Positions 49,179-64,000 of a stretch of 64,000 nucleotides of DNA are shown piece after piece; the first letter of the stretch is position 1; each line of letters opens with the position of its first letter. Position numbers and translations under genes: made by a program. The stretch is from NCBI GenBank assembly GCA_019914945.1, contig CM034100.1, positions 2,679,209 through 2,743,208 on the forward strand, given 5' to 3'. The notes below the pieces were generated by a model that was given only the letters and a program-made list of their open reading frames with translations, was not told the DNA's origin and ran no database searches. The DNA is from Typha latifolia. Taxonomy: Eukaryota; Streptophyta; Magnoliopsida; Poales; Typhaceae.

Positions 49179-49185
49179 CTTTATA
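49179..49185 (-). promoter_or_regulatory. TATA box of the cystatin gene
   Basis: TATAAAG on the minus strand lies only 37-43 bases before the ATG at 49142. With normal TATA spacing the leader would be about 10 bases, which may favour leaky scanning to the internal ATG at 49019. Confidence 0.55.
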
Positions 49186-49927
49186 GCTCTCGACGTGTGG
49201 CACGGGAACGTCGGAAGCGGCGGGTCAAGCGCCACGTGGCGGTACACTAGGAAGACATCCGACGGCTGGTAGGGTCATTATGAATCTATGATGTATGCTT
49301 GTTTGAACGACGGTTTTGACCCGTAGGATTAACTTGTGATAGTATTTCAGATTGGGAAGGGGAAGACGAAGACGAGAATCTTATTATTTCATTTTGATTT
49401 AACTACTTTTGCTCTGCTTAACAAAAAAAAAAAAGGCCTATAATTATATTATTTCAGTTTTATTTAAATTATTTGTAGTTAATTATAACAGAGGTGATAA
49501 ATGAGGCGGCTTTGTTCTCGTCGTACTCACGTTTAAACTGTTCATCTGAAGATAAGAAGAAAACAGTAATGGCAATATAATTTTTATTTTCGGAATAGAA
49601 TCATCTTTGACTAAGCATCCAAATCTTTTCTCATCATAAATTAATATAATATAATCTTTAGTAAAACTCATAATCAAATAAAATATGTGATGAATGAGAG
49701 AGTCTTAGAACGCCTCTCAATACCATAGCTGGGAAAGTATATCAAAACAAGAAGACTAGTAGTAATGAAGTATAGACAGCAAAGAGTATATCATACAAAA
49801 TGGTATAAGATATTCAAACGAGTGTATACAAAACTGCTGCGATAGTTTAGAATCAAGTAAAAACTAACGATGACAAAAATCTTTGGTCCCAAAATGCCGG
49901 TTAAGTCTTTAACATAAGAGGAATGGA
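49186..49927. other. Cystatin upstream region and SnRK1 downstream region
   Basis: A short GC-rich promoter part with cacgtgg (about 49231-49237) passes into AT-rich DNA with a poly(A) run near 49423-49434. No gene was seen. Confidence 0.5.
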
Positions 49928-53456
<3,529 letters not shown>

Positions 53457-54759
53457 TTCGAGCTGTGGAGAAGACAAAAGTACAATGAAAATGCTAACTC
53501 TATGTGCGAGAGAAAATGAACTACAATACTTGATTAACACATAGTAAAATAACCGAACATTGGGAAACAAGAGATCGAATTTCCAAACAAAGCAAGAGAA
53601 AGCTAAAATTATCAAGAGACTACATACTTAAACAATAAAAATAATCTAACTCCAAAAACTATGCTTATCTGGATCACTATTATACATTAACACATGAAAA
53701 TTCTGTAAGGTAGCAATCCACCAAAGTCTACATAAAGTAACATATTTGCTTCAAAACTGTAGAATGTTTACTAGTCCTTGAGGTTAATCAGAATAAGCCA
53801 TAGAATCTGATTGTATGTGAAATAGGATTGTTGAGATCAAGGATAAGCTTCTTTCTAAATAAATCTTATCTTACGTTTTCTACAGCATCTTGAAATTTTC
53901 AAGCGTGTTCTACCGCATCTCAAAATCAGATACAACCGCAAGAGTTGGGAAATATATTACAAAGAGTTAAGAAATCAACATATTCCCAATAAAACAACTG
54001 AACCCGATTGAGATTTAACCAAAAACTATCTCCTTAAAAGAGAATAATCTGTCAGTAAAGAGAGAAACGAATGAGATGCTCATAATATTTTGGAGAAAGC
54101 GAACAGAAAGAATGCCGACCTGGTCACAAACAGACAAAGGCTTCGTAAGCTCGCCCACCACTGCATCAAGTTGGCGGAGTTATAGTTCACTTCAAGAGAA
54201 AAGGAACCAAATGGAAGAAAGCATAGAATTTCACGGAGAAAAGACAAGCTCTGTTTTCATAGCTTTCATGTATCCAAATAAAATACATACACAAAAAGTT
54301 GGTGTCGACTTTATTTTTCTTTTTTATATTATTAATTTGTCATCTAATGACTTATAAGCTTTTGGATTATAGTATGGTTATTGATTTCTTGTGGAAGAAA
54401 GCTCCTCAAATGGGTGTTAAAAATCCAACCAATCAACGTGGACAATAATTTAGGAGGGAATTTTGCATAATTACTCGTATTATTCATAAGATTATTTTTA
54501 AAAAATTTATTGGGAAATTCAATTAATTCAATTTGGAATTGGCAACCACGAAATAGTCCTTGAAGTTATTAAATAATATAGCACACGAATTTGAACTCGG
54601 CTGGACCAACCTAGTAGAAAAGCAGGCTTCCACTTGCACGGAATAAAAGGTTATAATTCTTTTATTAAAATAATCATACGGGTTCATTTATGCATCAACA
54701 GTACAAAAAATCTTAAATCTTTATGCATGTTATGATGATACTAATTAGAAAATAATGTA
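53457..54759. other. SnRK1 upstream region
   Basis: It probably contains the leader intron (acceptor ccacag at about 53463-53468) and non-coding first exon of the kinase gene, perhaps near 54000-54250. A 93-codon plus-strand frame at 54076-54357 has no recognisable homology. The rest is AT-rich. Confidence 0.45.
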
Positions 54760-55570
54760 ATATATACTCTCTATCATATGCTTTTATTTAATAATAAAAT
54801 ACGGATTAATAGAGCGTGAAAAATAAATCTCAAATACCGATCTAAACTCAAAATTAAAACTGATCATTAAAACTTATATTAGTTAATAAGAAGCTTATTA
54901 ATTACCTATCGATCTGCACGACTTGCTCGCTAGATCTCGTGATACGCAGCTTTCCGTAGTAGATTTCTGAACTTTAGCACATTTGAGATTAACCTCTTTG
55001 TCTCTATAATTATTGAGACATAGTTCTTCTAGATCTAATGTAGATGCATTAAGATAAAAATAATTTTTAGTCTAAAATTGAGAGGTAATACCTTATGGCT
55101 TCCAAAAGATGATATAAAGATAATGATAAACGGCTTTCCAGTTTAGATTAAAACTTTTTTATATATATCTTTTAGAGATAAAAATATAATATTCTTTTAA
55201 ATATTTTTTATGAGATTCTCTTAGAAACAATATACCTCTTCAAATATTCTCTAAGATATTATAAATATCTCTTAAGAATATGACAAAAAGATCTGTAACA
55301 ATATTTCAAAGAATAATGTAATTAGTGAAAATTCCCCGATATCATTCGTAAAGTTGTTCGAGCAAATTATTAAAACCTAAATTTTTTTAATTTACATCTT
55401 CAAATCACCTGTATATATAAATTCTTTAACATTAATATTTTTTATCAAATATCTCATAGTTTGCTGGAAGATATTTATACATAAAATTTAGATACGTTGC
55501 ATAAATAAAATTTTATTTTAAAACACAATTTATTAATTATATGAGTATAAATAAAACTTTACATATAACA
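54760..55570 (-). mobile_element. LTR-like repeat, copy B
   Basis: The reverse complement aligns with 21695-22760 over nearly its whole length, lacking the internal block at about 21850-22150 of copy A. It starts near TGTTA (taaca at 55566-55570 on the plus strand). It has no open frame. The left limit is approximate. Confidence 0.6.
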
Positions 55571-56073
55571 CGAGCATTTGACAATCTTAATCAAATTTGA
55601 TCTAATTGTATGATTCTCATGTACATAATTTTGGGGAAAATTATAATGGTCTAAAATATACAAGATCTAAATGTTGATGCTCTCCTTTGCATCAAAGCGG
55701 CCAAAAGGACCGTAATTAGAGCTTTTGACCAATGTAATTATACTGGCCAAACAATATATTCAATTATGTGTGTTTCAAACATATTTACAAGAGTAAGTAA
55801 GTTGTAATCTACGTTGATGTCATGTTGGATGGCAGATAATGTGCATAAAAATTTGATCGCCTTCTCATTGATCGATTTTGAATACTCATAGATGGAATAG
55901 TTAGATATACATATTGATAGACGATTTATGTTCTAATCTCTAATTTGTTAAAGAGTATTTACCTATATATATATATATAATTTTAAAGGAGATCGCAACA
56001 GACGCGATCGTAAGAGTTCACGTTCAACCACATTCGCCTTCTGGTTCGTATTCCAATAAGACCCCGAGATCCA
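55571..56073. other. Upstream region of the UBA-domain gene
   Basis: AT-rich, with (TA)n near 55966-55978 and a ttgatcgcc/cgatcg cluster. No gene was seen. Confidence 0.5.
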
Positions 56074-56081
56074 TATTTATA
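56074..56081 (+). promoter_or_regulatory. TATA box of the UBA-domain gene
   Basis: TATTTATA sits about 30 bases before the GA-rich leader beginning near 56105. Confidence 0.5.
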
Positions 56082-56104
56082 GACAACTGGATTCCAAACT
56101 TTAC

Positions 56105-58687
56105 CTTGAATCCGACTAATTACTCACCTCGAGTCCGTAGTGGAGAGAGAAAGGGAGAGGACGGTAGAAGAATCGAAAGAGAGAGAGATCGCGTCGCCCG
56201 TGTCCCTTCCCGCCTCCGATTCCAAAACCCTAAATCCCTTCCGATCGATCCAAAGACCCTCTGCCGCCGCTTCGTTCCGATCGGATTCGTCGATTCCAGG
56301 TTAGCTTTCGCATTGCCCTACCTTTCCTCTTCGATCACGCGATGTTGCTCTTTGGTTCGGGGGATTCGTGTTCTTTGTGTTAGTTTTGATCTAATTTTGG
56401 TACGGTAGGTCGTCCTCGGGTTGATTTGGTGGGGATCTTGGGTAAGGTTTGGATTTGGAGCTTTTGGGGTTCGCCGATCTGTTATAGGTTTGATGCCGTG
56501 TTGTGTGGGCGTGCAGTGTGGATTCGTTAGGATTAGATGTTTGGTCTGAGGGTATACTTGAAGGTCCGTTAAAGATCTTTGGTATATTGGATAAGCAAGA
56601 ATACGTTTTTGCAGTGATTAATCTTGGTGTTTGAGGTCAGAATTCAGCGAGTCATAGCTTCTTAGACTTATGGAATACTATTGGTTGTATATACATGTTT
56701 CGAAATTGTTGGTTCATTTGCTACTAGAGATTTGGCCATTACCCGGGTATATAGATGCATGACTTTTGATCTCCTGGTCCTTCGATCTTGCACTGTTTTA
56801 CATGGTTGAATGTATTCTGTTCTTATAAACTGAGAGTCAAATCTAGCATTCACTATAAGGCACAGAGGAAATAACAAATCACTTGGCATAGAACCAATGG
56901 AATAACAAATCTAGCATTCACTGTAAGTCACAACATTATGTGACTGCTTTGTATCGGTTGCTTTCCAACATCAGCCTTCACCTTCGAAACCTCCACTGAG
57001 AGGCAAGATTATCTCCTTAACAATGGTGACGCAAAAGAGACCAACATAACCCATTAAACATGTAATGAGTGAATCTTTATATTATTGTATCCCTCAGCCA
57101 TATCCCATCATGTTAAGCCATATTCTCACAGTATCCATAATTAATTCATATTTATTTAAGTTGGATACTTGGTAGCCATATATGATATGTTTTCGAATGT
57201 GTATTGGAGCTGGCTGAATCCGGTATGTGTATGGGAGGGTAAATGCTGTATCAATGTTTCATAGTTGGAATAGGCTTTTCACAATGTGCGGTATATTTAT
57301 TTTGTGTTTAATCAAAGTTCTCTTTCAATTAAGGGATAGGTAAGTCTTCTTGCATATTGTCCTTTGCTATTGGGCACCTTAGTGCCAAAGTTGCATCAAG
57401 CTAAGCATTGCATGACAACTTCTATGCATCACATGTGTCATCTCTTACATTACACAATCTATCTTTTGCTATGGCATGTGCATTTGCTCATGACCAAATT
57501 GTTTTGGATCCTGTGTCAATTGCCTGTTTGGTTTCTCTATTCATGCACTATCATGGAGGCCCAATAAAAATATTGAGACCCCAATCTTTGTGCATCCTTG
57601 CTTCTTGGACACTTTCATGCCATTTTTCCTTGGTCATTTGCTAATTGTTTGATGGTATGGCAGATAGATGGCTAATTTTCCCTGATTTTTTTCTCGGTCT
57701 TTTGGACATCTACATTAGCATATGCATTGTTGTAGAAATCCAGATCTAAGCTTGACCACAAGTTCATTTACAACCTGTTTGGTAATCGGCGACCAGTCAA
57801 TCCACCATATCTTCTTTGGCATGATTTCATAACCATACATATCTTTATCTGAACTCCAAAATTCTTGCAAGTGTTTGATACCGATGAACTTGTCATTCTT
57901 CCATTCTTCTCCCTTTTCCCTGCTCCAGAATGACCTGAGGGGTGAATTTTCACTGTTCAGTACAGGCGGAAAGTTTGATCCAAGATTTTAACATTAGAAG
58001 TTCAGTACGCTGGTTTACTGGATCTCTTTTCTTGGTCTCCGATCCATTTTGGAAGTTATATTTATCAGGATAACCTGATATGTAGTTAGAAAGTATAGGT
58101 TTTGGACAAAAAGCTTTTAATTGTTAAATAGACACTCATCAAAATATATGTTGCATGCACATTGATGCCTGAGTTTCTTTGTAAAACTTGCATTTTTCTT
58201 GTTACGTAACTGGTTTTAATTGTATCAATTCAAATATTCCACGGTCTTGATTATAATCTTTATTTACATTGTCAGATTGTACCCATAATTTTGGCTGTTA
58301 ACCTTTTCTCCACATGTATCTGCTTGCTTCAACCAGATGAATGTGGCTTGAATTTTTCCTTTAAAAAAAGTCACTAGATGCACTGAGCATTTGTATTTGA
58401 CTACTGAATCCCTTCAATTCATGTCTCACTCTACTTTCATCAAAATTGAAAATCTGTGCACGTATTACGATTAAAAAAATTTGGCTGGGAAAAGGAATTG
58501 AACATGCATAGATGATAGAACTCCTGCAAATTGCATAAAACCAGTCCCTTTCTCCTGGTTGGTTCTTCCTTTAGTGATTGTGACTGTGTAGATGTCTTGA
58601 TAATAAAATTTGTGCCTTTTGTGTCTGTGATTATTTAATGGTTGTCCTGGACTCTTAAGTATTGGGTTTGCACTGTTCAATTTTCAG
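56105..58687 (+). promoter_or_regulatory. Non-coding leader exon and 2.4-kb leader intron
   Basis: A GA-rich then CT/CG-rich leader exon (about 56105-56299) ends at the donor cag|gttagc. The intron acceptor is ttttcag at 58681-58687, and 29 bases of leader follow before the ATG at 58717. The intron body has no coding frame of note. Long first introns in plant leaders often raise expression. Confidence 0.6.
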
Positions 58688-58716
58688 GTAGACTACTGTG
58701 ATAACAGTTTTTTGAA

Positions 58717-60636
58717 ATGTCTCCAGCAGCCAAATCCAAATCCAAGGACAGGTCAGCTGCAAAGGCTGTAACAAAAGAACAACCTAAGATTGCTTTAAAA
58801 CCATCATCAATTCCCGCTAATGTTGGAAGTGGTGCACCTGCAAGTGCATATAATCCAGTTTCTGGTACATTCCATACATTTGAAACTACACCTGTCTCTT
58901 CGCTAGCTACCCAGAACACTGGCAGATTTAGAAGTATAGATGAGACAGAGGAGCATTCTGGTAGTTCGCTTGGTACAGCAGGGGAGTTTGACTGTGCTTC
59001 CAACAATGATAGTTGCTCTGGTGAGTCAGAAGATCAGAAAGAGAAGACAAGTAGCACTGGACCTCAAGTTGAATCTGTTCCAGGTAGTGATACCGATAAG
59101 CGTGATAAGATTCGGCAAAAAAATGAAAGGAAGCACCAGCGCCAGAAGGAGAAACGTGCACAGGAGTTACATGATCGTTGCCGAGGGTATCTCATGTCTA
59201 GGAAACTGGAGGCACTTTCTCAGCAGCTTGTAGCAATGGGTTTCACCTCGGAGCAGGCAACTATGGCTCTTATACAGAATGAGGGCCGTCTTGAGGAGGC
59301 TGTTGCATGGCTCTTTGAAAGCGGCGAGGATAATAAGCAGCAGGTTGTACAGAATGTGCCATCTGGAGTGAACTTGAAAATTGATATAGCTGATGAGATT
59401 GCAAAGATTGTGGACATGGAGTTTAGATTCAAGTGCACAAAACAAGAGGTTGAAAGAGCTGTTGTTGCAACTGAGGGTGATTTGATCAAGGCTGAAGAGG
59501 CCTTGAAGGCACTAAAACAAGAACAAGCAGCTACATTACCAAAGTTGGAAGAATCAGGTGATCCAGGTTCTTTTAATAACAAGGTGGTCGCGACTGCTGA
59601 AAACCCAACCGCAAGAGCTCATGTGAAGGCAACTGTTTCTATTGGGACCCAACATCAGAGAAGAGAAGAAAGAGATTTTGACTACAAGAAGTCTTCACCA
59701 AATGGAACTGCATCTCAGGATTTGGGAAATAAAAATACGCAAGCTTTAAGGAGAGAACCACTTAAGCCAGACTTGGGGAGACAGCAAGTCACTGGAACCC
59801 TAGAGCAGAGGCGGTCGAGTGGCAGTTCCACTCCAATGGTTTCAGAGTCCTTGTTATCTCCTTTAGCAGCACATCTGATGAAGCCAGAAGCACAGCATGT
59901 GGTGACAGGGAGTGAAGTTAAGACTAACATGCAGCCGATTGTTGTAATGCAGCGTCCACAATCCATAAATGCCAAGCAGAACCTCCCGTCCACAAGCCAC
60001 AGTTTTAGTGCCTCGCCACCATCATCCACAGGATGGTATTTGAATGGAATATCTAGCTATGAAGCAAAGAGGCGGATCGGGACATTGCCCAATTTTCCAA
60101 ATTTGGGCTTAAATAGTTCTACAGTCGCACATAAACTTGTCCCGCAAAGCCACTTCCAAACAATTGTCTCAAATCCCATAGAGCCTGCTGCAACCAGGTG
60201 GGGTGGCTCATGGCCTTCTGCAGGAAATCCACTGTCTTCACTTGCTGCGCCGTCATCACTTGGGCTGTTCACACAACGTGGCTCTTCAGGCTTATCAGTG
60301 TCATCGCCCGTCGATTGGAATTCCAGTGGATTGATGCCATTTGACTACACCTCCATAGATTGGAGCCTAGACTTAACACTGTTGAAGCCGTCTATGAATC
60401 GTGATTTGCTATGCGACACATGGTCAACCATGTTCATGGGCGGGAAAACTGCGAGTCCGGCTGTGAGTGGAGGTGTCCGCGTTCCAGGGCTGCAAGATGG
60501 TAGTAGTAGCTTTGGAACAGATTCCTCATCCTTGGCTGGGTCTCATGAGTGGACTTCCCCCTTTACAGCCAAGGATCTCCTTAGGGCTTCTAGAAAGTTC
60601 GTTACCTCCCCTGTAAGAAAGGGGGTCTTAGAATGA
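58717..60636 (+). CDS. Protein with two UBA (ubiquitin-associated) domains
   Basis: One coding exon of 639 residues. The first 60 residues are basic and Ser/Pro-rich. A charged Lys/Arg/Glu-rich helix (about 125-160, RKHQRQKEKRAQ) precedes UBA1 at about 163-203 (LVAMGFTSEQATMALIQNEG, AVAWLFESG). UBA2 follows at about 224-270 (EIAKIVDMEFRFKCTKQEVE, GDLIKAEEALKAL). The remaining 370 residues are Ser/Thr/Pro-rich, low in complexity and likely disordered, with short aromatic islands such as WGGSWPSAG and SIDWSLDLTLL near the C terminus. Plants have a small family annotated only as UBA/TS-N domain proteins. UBA domains bind ubiquitin, so an adaptor role in ubiquitin-dependent turnover is plausible but unproven. 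Confidence 0.88.
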   Translation: MSPAAKSKSKDRSAAKAVTKEQPKIALKPSSIPANVGSGAPASAYNPVSGTFHTFETTPVSSLATQNTGRFRSIDETEEHSGSSLGTAGEFDCASNNDSCSGESEDQKEKTSSTGPQVESVPGSDTDKRDKIRQKNERKHQRQKEKRAQELHDRCRGYLMSRKLEALSQQLVAMGFTSEQATMALIQNEGRLEEAVAWLFESGEDNKQQVVQNVPSGVNLKIDIADEIAKIVDMEFRFKCTKQEVERAVVATEGDLIKAEEALKALKQEQAATLPKLEESGDPGSFNNKVVATAENPTARAHVKATVSIGTQHQRREERDFDYKKSSPNGTASQDLGNKNTQALRREPLKPDLGRQQVTGTLEQRRSSGSSTPMVSESLLSPLAAHLMKPEAQHVVTGSEVKTNMQPIVVMQRPQSINAKQNLPSTSHSFSASPPSSTGWYLNGISSYEAKRRIGTLPNFPNLGLNSSTVAHKLVPQSHFQTIVSNPIEPAATRWGGSWPSAGNPLSSLAAPSSLGLFTQRGSSGLSVSSPVDWNSSGLMPFDYTSIDWSLDLTLLKPSMNRDLLCDTWSTMFMGGKTASPAVSGGVRVPGLQDGSSSFGTDSSSLAGSHEWTSPFTAKDLLRASRKFVTSPVRKGVLE

Positions 60637-62266
60637 AAAAGAAAATGAAATTTGAACGAGATCGATTTCCTTTGTTGGCTGTCTTCCTGTGTTGGTTGAA
60701 AAGTTTCATGGTCTCTCTCTCTCTCTCTCTCTACCTTCCTTTTAGTGGATTACGCGTTTTTCTTCTTATTCTCATCAGGAGGAAGATATGGTGATGCCAA
60801 CGTTGCTAACTCGCTAAGTATTACTGTTTCTTTCAGCACAGCGTTTTATTTCTAGATACGCCCTTCGTGAGTGTGCACTTAAGCTTTTCAAATGAATAGG
60901 ATTCGATCACATTCATGCATGTGCTCTCCACTTCATTAGTGGAATCTCCAGCGGGGGGACAAGATAATCTTAGCACGAGATACCATTGGAAACTCCTAAC
61001 GAACTTGCCATATTTCTTTAAACTCTACTTAACTCTGCAACGTTAATTTTTCTTCAATGTACCCCAACACTGACACCTGATGTTGTTTAGAGAGTGTGGT
61101 GGGTGGAAGGCAAGGAGACGTGGCGTCGAATGAATTGGTTCCTTAGTGGGTGGTCCAAAGTCCAAACCCAAACAATTCCTGTGCTTGCACGTCGAGAGCA
61201 CATTCGACCGTCCCACTTCGCAGTTACAGACGTCTAACGTGCTAGACCCAGACCCATAACTTGACTTAATTAATTAGTGGTTCTTTTAAGAGACTTAAGA
61301 CACCATCGTCGTCCAATTACTCCTCCCTGTCGGGGTGTCGTCGGTGCATCGATCCCTTTTTTTCCCTTTGTTGTACGTGCAGGTGACACGCATTTGACTG
61401 GTTTAGTCTTTGCTTCTTTTTCTTATCTTTTTTTGATATTTTTTTTCTACTTATTTTGTCTGAATCTATTGGATTTGGATCTTCCACGTATACATGCCAA
61501 TTCTCTTACGTCTATTTCGTTTTCATCCTAATTGGCTATGAATACCCTTAATCTTATTAGGATTTAGTGCACTATGATGGTATATATATATTATTATATT
61601 ATTATTATTATTCAGTGCGTTATATCTTTTTGTGAATTGTGATATATCTTGCTTCCTCACAACACTTGTGTTGTGGATTCAATTCATGGGAAAGTATTGC
61701 CCATAATTTATTTCTTCTTTCTTAAAAACAAGATCCTTCATAAATGGAAATACAAGATATTTTCTTTAAAAAAAAAGGGAAAAAAAAGAGAGAGGAAGAT
61801 ACGATAGAGAGAATACGCCAATTAATTTGACAAGGAAAAGTTTCAGACGATAAAATGAAGGAAGATAAGAAGAAAGATCTTCCAAGGCCCAAAAAGCCCA
61901 TTACAGTTAGTATTCTTTCATATTTTCCTAATACCCTTTCCATTTCTCTCTAGATTTTATCAAAAGCACCTTATCCTTTCTTCATCTTTGATGATGTGGC
62001 CCAATGAGGAGGGAGAGTGGCAATACCTGCCCATGTGTTCAAGGTTGGATGGAGGGGCAGCAAGGTGATAGTAGGAAATGGGCAGGGGAAGCATCCAAGT
62101 TGGGGTCCAAAGCGTTACACAAAATTAATAGCAGCCACTCAATGGAACCACTTCCCAGTGCTCTCTTGTTTTCCTTTGCTCCAATATTTATAGAGCCCTT
62201 AGACACACGCTGCCCTCTAACTTCCTTCTTCCTCCCTCCCACTCCTGGACTTGGAAACCTCTTGCC
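60637..62266. other. Intergenic region before DXS
   Basis: It contains the UBA-gene 3' UTR with (CT)n at about 60714-60732, AT-rich DNA with a (TTA)n stretch near 61590-61612, and the DXS promoter with a TATA-like tatttata at 62185-62192. No gene was seen. Confidence 0.55.
62185..62192 (+). promoter_or_regulatory. TATA box of DXS
   Basis: TATTTATA lies 75-82 bases before the ATG, giving an expected start near 62220 and a CT-rich leader of about 45 bases. Confidence 0.5.
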
Positions 62267-64000
62267 ATGGCTCTCTCCACATTCTCTTTCCCTAACCATT
62301 TTGTTGGAGCACCAGCTTCACATCAACAGAAGGGCACGGTAATCTCTACCCAATTGCTTGCTGGGGTTGACTTCCAATCCCATAAGCATCAAAATGGGCT
62401 TTCCAAGGTTATGTCTCTCTGCCTGTCTTCTTTGTAGTAGATTATAATCATCATCGCTTTATGCTGTTTAGGTGGAATCTTAGAATGATCTTGTAACTTA
62501 ATTACCATTCCTTAATGTGTTTGGAGTGATCTAGATTTAGATATTTGTAAGTTTTCAGTAGGAAGAAAAAAAATGACATTTTTCTGGGTTCTGGTTTGGC
62601 AGCCTAGGAGAAAGTCATGTGTTTGTGCATCGCTGTCAGAGGCAGGAGAATATCATGCACAGAGACCGCCAACTCCTCTCTTGGACACAATCAACTATCC
62701 AATCCATATGAAGAACCTCTCAGTTAAGGTAAACTGAAGAGTGCAAGAAACTGCCTTTCAGATGTTCCCTGAAATGCTTACGAGGGGCGATGCTATAAAC
62801 TAATGAGCTTGGCGGTGCCAACACTAAGTGTGCCCATTTGAATATATGCAGGAACTTAAGCAACTCGCTGATGAGCTCCGATCTGATGTCATCTTCCATG
62901 TGTCGAAGACTGGAGGACACCTTGGATCAAGCCTTGGTGTGGTTGAGTTAACTGTGGCCCTCCACTATGTTTTTAATACCCCAAAAGACAAGATATTATG
63001 GGATGTTGGCCACCAGGTTCTGCTCTCTCCCTTTTCCCACAATATGTTTCCTGCATCAACAAACTACATTATTATTGACAGAGAATAAAGATGACTATTT
63101 TAGGCTATGCTATAATGATAGAAAGTAACAGTCTGCCCTTACTGAACTTTATATCTATCTGCTTACAAGATTTGCACAATTATGTAACGGAACTGTAACA
63201 AAGAATTGCATTTGAATTTTTTGCAGTCATATCCACACAAAATCTTGACAGGAAGAAGGGATATGATGCCAACAATGAGGCAGACCAATGGCTTGTCTGG
63301 ATTTACCAAGCGCTCTGAGAGTGAGCATGATAGCTTTGGTACCGGTCACAGTTCCACCAGTATTTCAGCAGCTCTTGGTAACATTGCTTTCCTATTCTCC
63401 TCTCTTTATGCACTCAAACAGAAAATGTTAAAGAAAAAATCAGAACCAATTATGCTGGCATGATTTTCTACATGCCATTCTTGAAATTGCTGGATATTGA
63501 TATTATTATTTCTTCATTTGCCTCATGCTGAGCAGGGATGGCTGTCGGAAGGGACCTCAAGGGCAGAAAAAACAATGTGATTGCAGTGATAGGAGATGGA
63601 GCCATGACTGCTGGGCAAGCTTATGAAGCTATGAATAATGCTGGGTATCTCGACTCTGATATGATTGTCATACTGAATGATAACAAACAGGTTTCTCTGC
63701 CCACAGCAACTCTTGATGGGCCTGTTCCACCAGTTGGAGCATTGAGCAGTGCCCTCAGTAAATTGCAGTCCAGCAGGCCTCTACGAGAACTGAGGGAGGT
63801 AGCAAAGGTAATATTTATAGTCATTAGCTTGTTATGAAGGATAGCTTTCTTATTTTCTTGATGATCTGCTTCCGACGATGTGATGTTTAATGTTTCAATT
63901 AAGGGTTTTCTCTAATATACATATATATATAGAAGGCAGATTATAGGAATAATAATCCTTTTCTACTTTTCGTGCTTAAGAAAATAGATGATTCTCAGTA
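62267..64000 (+). CDS. DXS: 1-deoxy-D-xylulose-5-phosphate synthase, DXS2-like (3' part outside window)
   Basis: Five exons are inside the window (62267-62407, 62603-62728, 62852-63016, 63227-63377, 63536-63807), then an intron runs to the edge. They encode 285 of roughly 710 residues. The enzyme condenses pyruvate and glyceraldehyde-3-phosphate with thiamine diphosphate, the entry step of the plastid MEP isoprenoid pathway. The first 50 residues fit a transit peptide. [49 protein letters not shown] and the ThDP/Mg site GDGAMTAG (214-221) to ND-N at 242-244 are conserved. [21 protein letters not shown] and [11 protein letters not shown] agree with the DXS2 clade, linked to mycorrhizal and specialised isoprenoid formation, rather than housekeeping DXS1. 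The clade call rests on memory of family sequences. Confidence 0.94.

Noticed and set aside
54582..54620. tRNA-like gaatttgaactcgg segment
   Set aside because: No matching acceptor stem, D-arm or anticodon arm could be drawn.

Overview
The window is nuclear DNA from a flowering plant. Genes are split by short canonical GT-AG introns, intergenic DNA is AT-rich with many (TA)n and (CT)n runs, and every recognisable protein belongs to a land-plant family. The very GC-rich single-exon P450 and the GC-rich exons of the NPF and UMAMIT genes, set in AT-rich surroundings, suggest a monocot with modest transposon content. That assignment is inference; species cannot be fixed from the sequence.

Layout, left to right. 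106-566: last exon of an unidentified gene. 1519-8285 (+): 13-exon plastid FAD/NAD(P)-binding oxidoreductase of the PDE327 type. 10892-13522 (+): three-exon NPF3.1-like transporter. 16790-18337 (+): intronless CYP94B-like P450. 19586-21052 (-): intronless E-class PPR protein. About 23190-27819 (+): NodH-like sulfotransferase with a leader exon and a 2-kb intron carrying two transposon insertions. 27820-36088: gene desert with a dead LINE and simple repeats. 36089-37772 (+): six-exon UMAMIT9/WAT1-type amino-acid transporter. 40585-45984 (-): 11-exon MAP65. 47080-49142 (-): four-exon phytocystatin with a legumain-inhibiting C-terminal extension and a GC-AG first intron. 49928-53456 (-): ten-exon SnRK1 alpha-type kinase. 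About 56105-60636 (+): protein with two UBA domains and a 2.4-kb leader intron. 62267 to the right edge (+): first five exons of a plastid 1-deoxy-D-xylulose-5-phosphate synthase, most like the DXS2 clade.

The genes form no operon or evident cluster; each has its own promoter and they act in unrelated processes: plastid redox and isoprenoid supply, nitrate/nitrite and amino-acid transport, jasmonate or fatty-acid hydroxylation, organelle RNA processing, microtubule bundling, protease inhibition, energy signalling and ubiquitin binding. Exon junctions were built by hand from reading frame, splice signals and family conservation, and every gene given as complete closes in frame from ATG to stop.

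The less ordinary content lies in the non-coding DNA: a Mutator-type MITE with a perfect 9-bp target duplication, a second TIR-bearing element near 16 kb, two diverged copies of one LTR-like family in opposite orientation 33 kb apart, a LINE remnant ending in a (TAA)n tail, and several local tandem duplications. I found no CRISPR array, rRNA, tRNA or clearly novel multi-gene system.
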